This document shows positions 56,120 to 64,000 of a stretch of DNA of 64,000 bases, in pieces. Made by a program: the position numbers and the translations under genes. Positions within the stretch are counted from its first letter, which is position 1; every line of letters starts with the position of its first letter. The stretch is from contig NZ_JQLU01000005.1 of the NCBI RefSeq assembly GCF_000744375.1, positions 2,837,496 to 2,901,495 on the forward strand, given 5' to 3'. Origin of the DNA: Carnobacterium gallinarum DSM 4847 (GTDB taxonomy: Bacteria > Bacillota > Bacilli > Lactobacillales > Carnobacteriaceae). The notes under the pieces were generated by a model. It was not told the DNA's origin. It was given only the letters and a program-made list of their open reading frames with translations, and did not search any database.

Positions 56120-56887
56120 TTATTTTGCTTCTTGAATAATATTGATTTTTTCGATTTTGATATCTTCATCAGGTTTGTCATTCGTAACTTTGACAGCTGC
56201 GATTTTATCTACAATATCCATACCTTCAATAACTTGACCAAAAACTGTATATCCACCATCTAAACTTGGATATCCACCTTTTTTATAAGCATCAACAATT
56301 TTTTCAGGGGTTGTACTTGAATTTGTTTGTCCGCTCATATCGTCTGTATTTTGAACGATATAGAACTGACTACCAATTGAAATAGGTTCGTTTGTTTTTG
56401 CCATGGATAATGCGCCACGAATGTTATAAAGCTCAGGGGAAGTTTCAACGCCAAATGGTTTGCCCCAGATACTTTGTCCACCCATACCTGTTCCATCAGG
56501 ATCGCCACCTTGAATCATGAAATTCTCAATAACGCGATGGAAAATTGTTCCGTTATAATATCCGTTTTTACTGTGAGTTATAAAGTTCTCAACTGCTTTT
56601 GGTGCATATTGTGGGAATAATTTAATCTTAATCGATCCCATGGTTGTTACGATTTCAACAACAGCTTCTTTATCAGTTACATCTGTTGTCAGTTGAGGTA
56701 AGGTTAAGTTTGAGAAATCAACAGCTTCTACGCTGCTACTACTTTCCGTAACTTGACTAATCGAAGAAGATTGTGCTGTTTTAGCATCATCACTTTTATT
56801 ATTATTCGCATAAACAACTCCTACAACAATTGCGATAATCGCAATAATTAATAGAATGACGCCCCAGACTAATTTTTTATTTTTCAT
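56120..56887 (-). CDS. Membrane-anchored cyclophilin-type peptidyl-prolyl isomerase
   Basis: A 255-residue protein. A single N-terminal membrane helix (about residues 6-27) with no lipobox cysteine, then a Ser-rich linker, then a cyclophilin domain (about 75-250) with FHRVIENFMIQGGDP and GALSMAKTNEPISIGSQFYI. It catalyses proline isomerisation in secreted proteins at the outer membrane face. Single gene. Confidence 0.9.
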   Translation of the reverse strand: MKNKKLVWGVILLIIAIIAIVVGVVYANNNKSDDAKTAQSSSISQVTESSSSVEAVDFSNLTLPQLTTDVTDKEAVVEIVTTMGSIKIKLFPQYAPKAVENFITHSKNGYYNGTIFHRVIENFMIQGGDPDGTGMGGQSIWGKPFGVETSPELYNIRGALSMAKTNEPISIGSQFYIVQNTDDMSGQTNSSTTPEKIVDAYKKGGYPSLDGGYTVFGQVIEGMDIVDKIAAVKVTNDKPDEDIKIEKINIIQEAK

Positions 56888-57221
56888 ATTTTTACCACAC
56901 TTTCCTACTTTTTTGTCAGAACTCTTTTATTCTACCTGAAATTAGTTTGTTTTGAAATAGTAGGTTTATAATTTACTTGATTTTTATTTTTTCGTGTAAT
57001 GAGTAAAGAAATTAAAATAGACTATACCAGTTTGGTGATAAGTAGTTTATAGAACACGCTTACAGTATTGGATGGCATAATACCAATTATTTATAGTCGG
57101 TTTTTCAAAAAAAGAATTGCGAAATTGCCTAGATGAAATTGCTTTCATTTGCTATAATGCAAGTGTTAGGCAAATGATTTGATTGTCTGTCAACTACTAA
57201 CATATGGAGGTTTTATTAATC
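56888..57221. other. Intergenic region with the mupG promoter
   Basis: About 330 bases. Most is AT-rich with no gene. At the right end an extended -10 (TGC plus TATAAT, 57150-57158) lies inside an inverted repeat, TTGCCTA (57125-57131) and TAGGCAA (57167-57173), that could be an operator. Confidence 0.55.
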
Positions 57222-58313
57222 ATGGGAAAATTAGGTATTTCGATTTATCCAGAACGTTCAACATTTGAAGAAGATCAAGCTTATTTAGATTTAGCACATA
57301 AATATGGCTATAAACGGGTGTTTACTAGTCTATTGGAAATTGACGGAGACGCAGACAAAGTTTTAGGTAGTTTTAACAAAGTAGTTGCTTATGCAAACAG
57401 CTTAGGCATGGAAGTGATGGTGGACATTAATCCAGGATTGTTTACACAGTTAAACATCTCTTACGATGATTTATCTTTTTTCCATAAAATGGGTGCTTAT
57501 GGAATCCGCTTGGATATTGGTTTTACTGGTCAAGAAGAAGCTCGTATGACAAGAAATCCGTATGGAATTAAAATTGAAGTGAACATGAGCTCAGGTACTA
57601 AGTACATTGAAAGTATCATGGCTTATTCTCCTAATCGAGAAAATTTACTAGGCTCACATAATTTTTATCCACATCGTTATTCAGGTTTAGAGTACAACCA
57701 TTTTGTATATTGTTCAAATCAATACCGCAACCATAACTTAAATACAGCTGCTTTTGTCAATTCACATGCAGCTACATTTGGACCTTGGCCAATGCAAGAT
57801 GGACTTTGTTCATTAGAAGATCATCGTGATTTAGAAATCGCTACTCAAGTAAAACATTTTGTCCTAACTGATTTAATTGATGATATTATTATTGGAAATG
57901 CTTACGCATCTGAAGAAGAGTTAAAAGCAATGGCTGAAGCCTTTAATGCAGACTATCCTTCAGTGAAGGTTGACCTATCAGAAACGATTAGCGACGTTGA
58001 ACGCAAAGTTGTATTAGATGAATTACACAGTTACCGTGGTGATCGTTCAGCGTATATCTTACGTTCAACAATGACTCGGATCAAATACAAGAATGAAGCA
58101 TTCCCACCACACGATACAACAGATATGACTCGTGGCGATTTACTAATTGACAATGTTGATTTTGGTCAATATAAAGGCGAAATGCAAATTGCATTAAAAG
58201 ATATGAAAAATATTGGGCGTGTCAATGTAGTGGGTAGAGTCAGTGAGGATGAATTATTTTTACTAGAATTCTTAAAACCGTGGTCAAACTTTAAATTAAT
58301 TGACAACAAATAA
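57222..58313 (+). CDS. mupG: MupG-like 6-phospho-N-acetylmuramidase (DUF871)
   Basis: A 363-residue TIM-barrel protein followed by a cyclophilin-like C-terminal part, the layout of DUF871. MGKLGISIYPERST at the start, VDINPGLF and FYPHRYSGL are landmarks. In Staphylococcus aureus MupG cleaves MurNAc-6P-GlcNAc taken up by the PTS during wall recycling. Here it stands alone, without murQ or a PTS permease nearby. ATG 57222 follows ATGGAGG by 11 bases; ATG 57204 overlaps that site. Confidence 0.85.
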   Translation: MGKLGISIYPERSTFEEDQAYLDLAHKYGYKRVFTSLLEIDGDADKVLGSFNKVVAYANSLGMEVMVDINPGLFTQLNISYDDLSFFHKMGAYGIRLDIGFTGQEEARMTRNPYGIKIEVNMSSGTKYIESIMAYSPNRENLLGSHNFYPHRYSGLEYNHFVYCSNQYRNHNLNTAAFVNSHAATFGPWPMQDGLCSLEDHRDLEIATQVKHFVLTDLIDDIIIGNAYASEEELKAMAEAFNADYPSVKVDLSETISDVERKVVLDELHSYRGDRSAYILRSTMTRIKYKNEAFPPHDTTDMTRGDLLIDNVDFGQYKGEMQIALKDMKNIGRVNVVGRVSEDELFLLEFLKPWSNFKLIDNK

Positions 58314-58326
58314 ATACTCTAGTCTA

Positions 58327-58370
58327 ATAGATAGATTGCCTCGTTGGAATCTATCTATTTAGTTTATTTT
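58327..58370 (+). terminator. Terminator after mupG
   Basis: AATAGATAGATT pairs with AATCTATCTATT around a 10-base loop, followed by a T-rich stretch. Confidence 0.78.
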
Positions 58371-58525
58371 AAAATTTGTGAAAGAAATTTGAATTTATTC
58401 TAGTTAGAAGTGAATTTTATAAAACAAAAAACTAAGAGAAGCGTGCGTTTTTTATAAAATAAACGTATAATAGATATACAGCATGTTTTACATAGCAAAC
58501 TGGTTAAGAAGTGGAGGTATTTAGA

Positions 58526-59281
58526 ATGAAAAATTCAACCTTGTTAGGACTTATTATTATTGGGACATTGGGATTAGGATTGGCAGTCACTGCAGTTGCT
58601 TCATTTACAGACTTAGGCCTTTTTTCAAAAGATACTGTAGATAGTAGTTTGAGTGCAAGTAGTTCAAGGGAAAAAACTGAATCAAAATCAACTAATAAAA
58701 AAGAAAGTATCGGTAGTGAAGAAAGTAAAGAAAGTAAAGATAGTCAATCTTCAGCGTCAGAAAGTCAAAGTTCTGAAAAGCAAACTTCAGAAAAAACAGA
58801 GACTGAAAGTCAAGAATCTGAGAGTAAAGAAACAGGAAACAAAGAAGCAAAAAAAGAAACACCTAATTCAGATGAGGCCACTACAGACAGTGTTGCTCCA
58901 GTTGAGACAGGTGCTGGCTATGAAAGTATTCCAGAAGAAACAGATGATGTTAATTCAATGTTCAATGTTGAGTCACCTCCGGATATGCCGGTTGATTCTA
59001 CAGTACCCGAAGAAGAGACAGCTGAGGATGGCAAACAAGCAGCTGTTAGTGGTCAATCCAAAATAAATGCAACAAATCAAGAATCAGCCCAAGACACTCT
59101 GTTAGCGGCTGGTTCTTCTAGTGCGAAGACAAAGATTCAAAGCACTACAACACCCATTTATGTGACTGATACATTTCCACAAACAGGTGAAACGCAAATC
59201 AATAACAGGTTGAGCTTAATAGGAATAGTAGTGACAGTTCTAGCCTTTTTTAGTCTGTATTTAAAGAAGAGAAACGTTTAG
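58526..59281 (+). CDS. Low-complexity surface protein with FPQTG sorting signal
   Basis: A 251-residue protein. An N-terminal hydrophobic segment (about 5-27) serves as signal or anchor. Residues 40-115 consist mostly of Ser, Glu, Lys and Thr, and no folded domain is recognisable before the C-terminus. The sorting signal is FPQTGE (about residues 217-222), a hydrophobic stretch and the KKRNV tail, so a sortase should attach it to the wall. F replaces the usual L of LPXTG. GTGGAGG precedes ATG 58526 by 8 bases. Binding role unknown. Confidence 0.75.
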   Translation: MKNSTLLGLIIIGTLGLGLAVTAVASFTDLGLFSKDTVDSSLSASSSREKTESKSTNKKESIGSEESKESKDSQSSASESQSSEKQTSEKTETESQESESKETGNKEAKKETPNSDEATTDSVAPVETGAGYESIPEETDDVNSMFNVESPPDMPVDSTVPEEETAEDGKQAAVSGQSKINATNQESAQDTLLAAGSSSAKTKIQSTTTPIYVTDTFPQTGETQINNRLSLIGIVVTVLAFFSLYLKKRNV

Positions 59282-59665
59282 TAGAGCCAAGCCAACCAAT
59301 AAGATAAAGAAAAAACTCCTAATTTAATAGGCTTTTTTTTTGCATTTAGCTGACTCACAGGCTGGATATTTTGACTTTTAGCTAGACTATTTCTTAAAGG
59401 GATTCCTAAAAATTCAATTAAATCTATCGTTCTTTATAGACAAAGTAATCTTTGACCAGTACAATAGAGAATGGATTAAGGTGGGGTAGACTGAACATAC
59501 CTCAATTAAATGGCGAATGTGTTTTGAGAATTCGCATCTTAAATTACATCTTGGAACAAGTGTAACACTTAGAGTAGTCGCAATAATCCAATGAGTAGCT
59601 TAATGAATTAGATAAATGATTAAAGTTAAATTCTCACAAACTCAGAAAATGAGGAGGAAGAAAAT
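59282..59665. other. Intergenic region with terminator, promoter and leader of obgE
   Basis: About 380 bases. A terminator-like hairpin (59311-59341: CTCCTA with TAGG, then T9) ends the surface-protein gene. A promoter, TAGACA (59437-59442), 17 bases, TACAAT (59460-59465), starts obgE. The 200-base leader has a GCGAAT/ATTCGC hairpin (59513-59518, 59530-59535) and no reading frame that I can support. The usual rplU-rpmA genes are not upstream. Confidence 0.55.
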
Positions 59666-60979
59666 ATGTCAATGTTTTTAGATCAAGTGACAATTAATGT
59701 TAAAGCAGGTTCCGGTGGGAATGGTATGGTTGCTTTTCGTCGAGAAAAATATGTACCTGATGGTGGTCCTGCAGGTGGTGATGGTGGAAACGGCGGAAAT
59801 GTTGTTTTTGTTGTTGATGAAGGATTAAGAACTTTAATGGATTTCCGTTTCAATCGTCATTTTAAAGCTCAAGATGGTGAAAAAGGTATGAGCAAAGGAA
59901 TGCATGGTCGTGGAGCTGGAGATAATCTAATTAAAGTTCCACCAGGTACAACGGTTCGTGATACAGATACTGGTTTAGTTTTAGGTGATTTAGTGCATGA
60001 AGGTCAACAATTAATTGTTGCTGAAGGTGGTCGCGGAGGTCGCGGGAATATTCGTTTTGCTTCAGCTCGTAATCCAGCACCTGAAATCGCTGAAAATGGT
60101 GAACCAGGACAAGAACGCAATTTAGAATTAGAACTAAAAGTACTTGCAGATGTTGGTTTAGTAGGCTTTCCTTCTGTTGGGAAATCAACTATTCTATCAA
60201 TTGTATCAAAAGCACGTCCTAAAATCGGTGCATATCACTTTACAACTCTTGTGCCTAACTTAGGTATGGTTCAAGCAGAAGATGGTCGTAGTTTTGTTAT
60301 GGCTGATTTACCAGGACTGATTGAAGGAGCTTCACAAGGTATTGGTTTAGGAACACAATTCTTACGTCATATTGAACGGACTCGTGTTATTCTTCATGTT
60401 ATTGATATGAGTGGTAGTGAAGGTCGTGATCCATTTGATGATTATTTAGCAATTAACAAGGAACTAGAAACGTATAACTTACGTTTGATGGAACGTCCGC
60501 AATTAATCGTAGCCAATAAAATGGATATGCCAGAGTCAGAAGAAAACTTAAAAGTCTTTAAAGAAAAAGTAAATGCCTTAAAAGAAGATGAGTTTGCCGA
60601 TGATGTTCAAGTTTTCCCAATTTCAGCGATTAGTCATAAAGGGATGAATAATTTATTAAGTGCTGCTGCTGATGTACTGGATGTTACTTCTGAGTTCCCT
60701 CTTTATGAGTTAGAGGATGAAGATGAAACGGTAATGTACAAACATACACCAGAAGAAAAAGGCTTTGAGATTACTCGTGATCCAGATGCAGCTTGGGTTC
60801 TTAGTGGAGATAAGCTTGAGAAAACATTCAAGATGACGAACTTTGAACACGATGAAAGTATCATGCGTTTTGCTCGTCAGTTGAGAGCAATGGGCGTAGA
60901 TGAAGAAATGCGCGCTCGTGGTGCTAAAGATGGCGACATCGTTCGTATCATGAAATATGAATTTGAATTTGTTGAATAA
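59666..60979 (+). CDS. obgE: GTPase ObgE/CgtA
   Basis: A 437-residue GTPase for ribosome assembly and stress control. The glycine-rich Obg fold covers about residues 1-158 ([16 protein letters not shown]). The GTPase has G1 GFPSVGKST (about 165-173), G3 DLPGLIEGA and G4 NKMD. A C-terminal OCT domain (about 345-435) follows. GAGGAGG precedes the ATG. Confidence 0.96.
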   Translation: MSMFLDQVTINVKAGSGGNGMVAFRREKYVPDGGPAGGDGGNGGNVVFVVDEGLRTLMDFRFNRHFKAQDGEKGMSKGMHGRGAGDNLIKVPPGTTVRDTDTGLVLGDLVHEGQQLIVAEGGRGGRGNIRFASARNPAPEIAENGEPGQERNLELELKVLADVGLVGFPSVGKSTILSIVSKARPKIGAYHFTTLVPNLGMVQAEDGRSFVMADLPGLIEGASQGIGLGTQFLRHIERTRVILHVIDMSGSEGRDPFDDYLAINKELETYNLRLMERPQLIVANKMDMPESEENLKVFKEKVNALKEDEFADDVQVFPISAISHKGMNNLLSAAADVLDVTSEFPLYELEDEDETVMYKHTPEEKGFEITRDPDAAWVLSGDKLEKTFKMTNFEHDESIMRFARQLRAMGVDEEMRARGAKDGDIVRIMKYEFEFVE

Positions 60980-60999
60980 AACGAATGTCTAAATAGAGA

Positions 61000-61034
61000 A
61001 ACGTCAAACTAAAAAAATTAGTTTGACGTTTTTT
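61000..61034 (+). terminator. Terminator after obgE
   Basis: A perfect 13-bp stem (61000-61012 with 61018-61030), a 5-base loop and T6. Confidence 0.87.
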
Positions 61035-61164
61035 AATGTAATTTAAAGTAAAATTTAAGGAATTTGACAATCAATTTGTATCGCTTATTTAACAAAGGTT
61101 TGTTAAAATGTAAAAGAAGCCTACGCTTATTTTATTGATGTGTGGAGTAAAAGGAGTTAAAAAA

Positions 61165-63042
61165 ATGGAGAATCAAAAAAGACTAAAGAAAAGTCGTTAT
61201 ATGTCTGGTTTAGATGGAATTCGAGCATTAGCTGTATTAGGTGTTATTTTTTATCATTTAACTCCCCATATGGTGCCAGGTGGTTTCTTAGGTGTTCCGA
61301 TTTTTTTTGTATTATCAGGTTATTTGATTACAGATTTATTGATTCAAGAGTTTGAACAAAATCAAAAAATTAGTTTAAAACAATTTTGGAAGCGACGCTT
61401 GAATCGTCTATACCCAGCATTGGTAACTATGTTAATTCTAGTTACTGGTTGGATCACTATTTTTGAACGGAATTTATTATTAAATATTCGGAATACAATT
61501 ATTAGCAGCTTATTGTATTTAAACAATTGGTGGCAGATTATGCAAGGGGATTCTTATTTTGACCGTTTTGCGACACCTTCTCCGTTTGTTCACTTATGGT
61601 CTTTGGCGATTGAAGGTCAATTTTATTTGATTTGGCCAATTTTAGTAGTTGTTGCAATCGTTTTTATTAAGAAAAATATTCGGATTTTTTGGACATTTAT
61701 GGGAGTAGCTTTAGTGTCGGGATTGTTGATGGCATTTTTGTATGTTCCAGGTGGTGATCCAAGTCGTGTTTATTACGGAACAGATACACGTTCTTTTTCG
61801 TTGTTAATTGGTTCTGCCTTAGCTTTTGTTTGGCCAAGTAATCGATTAAAGGCAACTATTCCTCGAAAAGGCCAATTAACCTTAGATGCTATTGGTTTAG
61901 TCGCAAGTGTCGGCTTAATTTTTATGATGGTAACAGTGACAGATAATAATCCATTTACTTATTATGGTGGGATTTTTATTTATAGTCTAATTAGTGCTGT
62001 ATTAATTGGAGTCACTGCTCATCCAGCAACCTGGTTTTCAAAATTATTGAGTGTTCAGCCTTTAAAGTGGCTAGGTGAACGTAGTTATGGTTTATATTTA
62101 TGGCAATATCCGATTATGGTTTTGTATGAGGTTAAGGTGGGAGACACAAGTTTACAGCCAATTCGACATTTAATCATTCAACTAGTTTTAATTATTGTTA
62201 TTGCTGAGGCTTCTTATCGCTTCATTGAGATGCCCTTTAAAAAGTTAAATGTGCGAGCTATCTTAAATGGAGAAGTCCTAATAAACCGCTTAAAAGAATT
62301 CTGGCAGGAGAAATCGCCTAAAGCATGGATACAAAAAGCAGGAGTTGTCTTATTAAGTTTAGTGTTGATTGTCTCATTAGTCGGATTTATAACGGCTCCT
62401 GTTGGTGATAGTCCAGCAACCATTCGTTTAGCGGAGAAACTTAGGGCGAATAAAGCAAAAATTGAAAAACAAAAGACCGATAAAGAAAAGGATAAAAATG
62501 CTCAACAACTTCCAGTTAAGCAAGCAGTATACGGCTTAAGCGATGAACAAATGAAAGTCGCTAGTCAGATGGATATTACTTTTGTTGGCGATTCCGTTTT
62601 ATTAAGTGTTGTGAGTCCACTTGAAGAAGTTTTTCCTTTAGCAACAATAGATGGTGAAATTGGACGACAATTATATAATACATTGCCTGTTGTCACTACT
62701 TTAAAACAACAAAATAAATTAGGAAATCCAGTTGTTTTAGAATTAGGAACAAATGGTGCATTCACGGATAAGCAGATAGACGATCTCATTTTGACAATTG
62801 GTGAAAAAAGAAAAATTTATATTATTAATACTCAAGTCCCAAAAAATTGGAAAAATAGTGTTAATCAAGGTATAAAAAATGTAGCAACACGTTATAAAAA
62901 TATTCAAGTAATTGATTGGAATAGCTATAGTGCTGGAAAAACAGACTGGTTTTATGAAGATGGTGTTCATCCAAATGAAATAGGTGCTGAACAGTATGCC
63001 GAGTTAATTGCAAAAGCGATTTTAACAGATCAAAAGAAATAA
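61165..63042 (+). CDS. oatA: Peptidoglycan O-acetyltransferase OatA-like
   Basis: A 625-residue two-part enzyme. The N-terminal acyltransferase-3 membrane domain (about residues 18-400, ten or eleven segments, with GLDGIRALAVLGVIFYH) carries acetyl across the membrane. The extracellular SGNH domain (about 460-620, FVGDSV serine and DGVHPNEIG histidine) places it on muramic acid, which protects against lysozyme. ATG 61165 lies 8 bases after AAAGGAG. Other acyltransferase-3/SGNH proteins act on other glycans, so the substrate is an inference. Confidence 0.85.
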   Translation: MENQKRLKKSRYMSGLDGIRALAVLGVIFYHLTPHMVPGGFLGVPIFFVLSGYLITDLLIQEFEQNQKISLKQFWKRRLNRLYPALVTMLILVTGWITIFERNLLLNIRNTIISSLLYLNNWWQIMQGDSYFDRFATPSPFVHLWSLAIEGQFYLIWPILVVVAIVFIKKNIRIFWTFMGVALVSGLLMAFLYVPGGDPSRVYYGTDTRSFSLLIGSALAFVWPSNRLKATIPRKGQLTLDAIGLVASVGLIFMMVTVTDNNPFTYYGGIFIYSLISAVLIGVTAHPATWFSKLLSVQPLKWLGERSYGLYLWQYPIMVLYEVKVGDTSLQPIRHLIIQLVLIIVIAEASYRFIEMPFKKLNVRAILNGEVLINRLKEFWQEKSPKAWIQKAGVVLLSLVLIVSLVGFITAPVGDSPATIRLAEKLRANKAKIEKQKTDKEKDKNAQQLPVKQAVYGLSDEQMKVASQMDITFVGDSVLLSVVSPLEEVFPLATIDGEIGRQLYNTLPVVTTLKQQNKLGNPVVLELGTNGAFTDKQIDDLILTIGEKRKIYIINTQVPKNWKNSVNQGIKNVATRYKNIQVIDWNSYSAGKTDWFYEDGVHPNEIGAEQYAELIAKAILTDQKK

Positions 63043-63136
63043 GTTGAATAAGAATATTTCTTAGATAAATTTTATATTTTCTGATAAAATATAGGAGAGC
63101 GGTAAATAGAATTTTATAGAGATTGGATACGGATAA

Positions 63137-64000
63137 ATGGAGTTATTATTTTTAGGAACTGGTGCTGGTGTTCCAGCAAAACATCGTAATGTAACAAGTA
63201 TTGCTTTAAAACTTTTAGAAGAACGAAATAGTATTTGGTTATTTGATTGTGGTGAAGGCACGCAGCAACAAATTTTGCATACAACCTTAAAGCCAAGAAA
63301 AATTGATAAGATTTTTATTACACATTTACATGGAGATCATATTTTTGGTTTACCAGGATTACTAAGCAGTCGTTCGTTTCAAGGGGGGGATATGCCGCTA
63401 ACGGTTTATGGTCCAGTTGGAATTAGAGAGTATGTTTTAACTAGCTTACGAGTTTCTGGTACACATCTAAAATATCCATTGAATTTTCATGAAATTAGTG
63501 AAGCGGGTATTTTATTTGAAGATAGTCAATTTAAAGTAACGTGTTTAGAATTGGATCATGGTATTCAATCCTTTGGTTATCGAGTTGTCGAAAGTGATCA
63601 CCAAGGAATGCTACAAGTGAATCGCTTAAAAGAAGCCGGTGTTCCTTTTGGTCCTTTGTATGGACGAATAAAAAATGGAGAGCAAGTGACGTTAAGTGAT
63701 GGACGGATAATTAATGGGGCAGATTATGTTGGTGAAGCTCAAAAAGGTCGGATTGTGACAATTTTAGGAGATACTCGTAAACATCCAAATAGTGTCCGTT
63801 TAGCAAAAAATGCAGATATCTTAGTTCACGAAAGTACTTTTGATGGAGCTGATCGCAAAATTGCTCGTGATTATCATCACTCGACTTCTTTAGATGCGGC
63901 TGAGGTGGCTAAAGAAGCTCAAGCCAAACGTTTATTGCTCACTCATATCAGTGCTAGGTATTTGGGGAAAGAAGCCTATGCTTTAGAAAAAGAAGCACAA
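63137..64000 (+). CDS. rnz: Ribonuclease Z, 3' end cut by the window
   Basis: The first 288 codons of a metallo-beta-lactamase-fold RNase that trims the 3' end of tRNA precursors. [15 protein letters not shown] and the metal-binding HLHGDH (in [15 protein letters not shown]) are present, with later ligands in LGDTRK and TLDH-like [14 protein letters not shown] and LTHISARY. It runs off the end of the window, with only a few residues missing by family length (about 305-310). GGAT is a weak ribosome site. Confidence 0.93.
   Translation, partial: MELLFLGTGAGVPAKHRNVTSIALKLLEERNSIWLFDCGEGTQQQILHTTLKPRKIDKIFITHLHGDHIFGLPGLLSSRSFQGGDMPLTVYGPVGIREYVLTSLRVSGTHLKYPLNFHEISEAGILFEDSQFKVTCLELDHGIQSFGYRVVESDHQGMLQVNRLKEAGVPFGPLYGRIKNGEQVTLSDGRIINGADYVGEAQKGRIVTILGDTRKHPNSVRLAKNADILVHESTFDGADRKIARDYHHSTSLDAAEVAKEAQAKRLLLTHISARYLGKEAYALEKEAQ

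Noticed and set aside
58653..59066. A 137-residue lysine/glutamine-rich reading frame
   Set aside because: It is a shadow of the low-complexity Ser/Glu/Lys region of the surface protein in another frame, with no ribosome site.
1..64000. CRISPR arrays, tRNA or rRNA genes, and insertion sequences
   Set aside because: No regularly spaced repeats, cloverleaf-type sequences or transposase-like frames were noticed on either strand.

Overview
The window is 64 kb of low-GC Gram-positive chromosome. A FabT-controlled fatty-acid operon, class B PBP2b, tig and clpX, LexA-type SOS boxes, an LPXTG-like surface protein and OatA together point to the Lactobacillales. Carnobacteriaceae or a close relative such as Carnobacterium is my best guess, from gene content only. 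I see no tRNA, rRNA, CRISPR array, insertion sequence or integrase. Most of the window is core genome, with one clear accessory insertion.

Layout. 1-3.2 kb: a fragment of an unrecognised gene, a YdeI-type protein and the transpeptidase pbp2b. 3.3-7.2 kb (minus strand): a heme-stress module, hssR-hssS-hrtB-hrtA, with an HssR-type direct repeat in front of hrtB. 7.4-18.0 kb: a DUF2187-like protein, then the whole fatty-acid operon fabT-fabH-acpP-fabK-fabD-fabG-fabF-accB-fabZ-accC-accD-accA, with three FabT palindromes upstream. 18.1-23.8 kb: a small unknown protein, a TPR protein, trigger factor, a SigA-like sigma factor in an unusual place, and clpX.

23.9-32.2 kb: the accessory insertion. A short ArpU-like regulator is followed by a compact siphovirus-type tail set: tail tube, frameshifted chaperone pair, short tape measure, Dit, Tal, receptor-binding protein, holin and LysM endolysin. 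There are no capsid, portal, terminase, replication or integration genes. Both of its promoters carry perfect GAAC-N4-GTTC LexA boxes of the kind that also sits in front of recA in this window. This looks like a DNA-damage-induced, headless F-type tail particle (tailocin, comparable to Listeria monocin) placed between clpX and ysxC.

32.2-36.7 kb: ysxC, hemA and hemL with no hemCDB, a MazG-type pyrophosphohydrolase, a GNAT remnant and a 49-residue acidic protein. 36.8-39.8 kb: copper operon copY-copZ-copA with two cop boxes. 40.0-43.3 kb: a fused binding-protein/permease amino-acid ABC transporter with its ATPase, and an HD-domain phosphohydrolase. 43.4-48.4 kb: a membrane-anchored unknown protein, a MerR regulator, an aminotransferase, a small unknown protein and an ABC-2 exporter pair. 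48.5-52.2 kb (minus): fruR-fruK-fruA with a perfect cre site. 52.2-54.3 kb (minus): an Rrf2 regulator, recA, and a 36-residue hydrophobic peptide missed by ordinary ORF calling. 54.5-56.0 kb: a YtrA-type GntR regulator with a DUF1648 membrane protein. 56.1-64 kb: a membrane-anchored cyclophilin, a MupG-like protein, an FPQTG surface protein, obgE, oatA, and rnz running off the end.

How the parts connect. The hss/hrt module handles heme toxicity while hemA-hemL suggests a reduced heme pathway. LexA links recA to the tail cluster. FabT and catabolite control (cre) are readable at the fatty-acid and fructose promoters.
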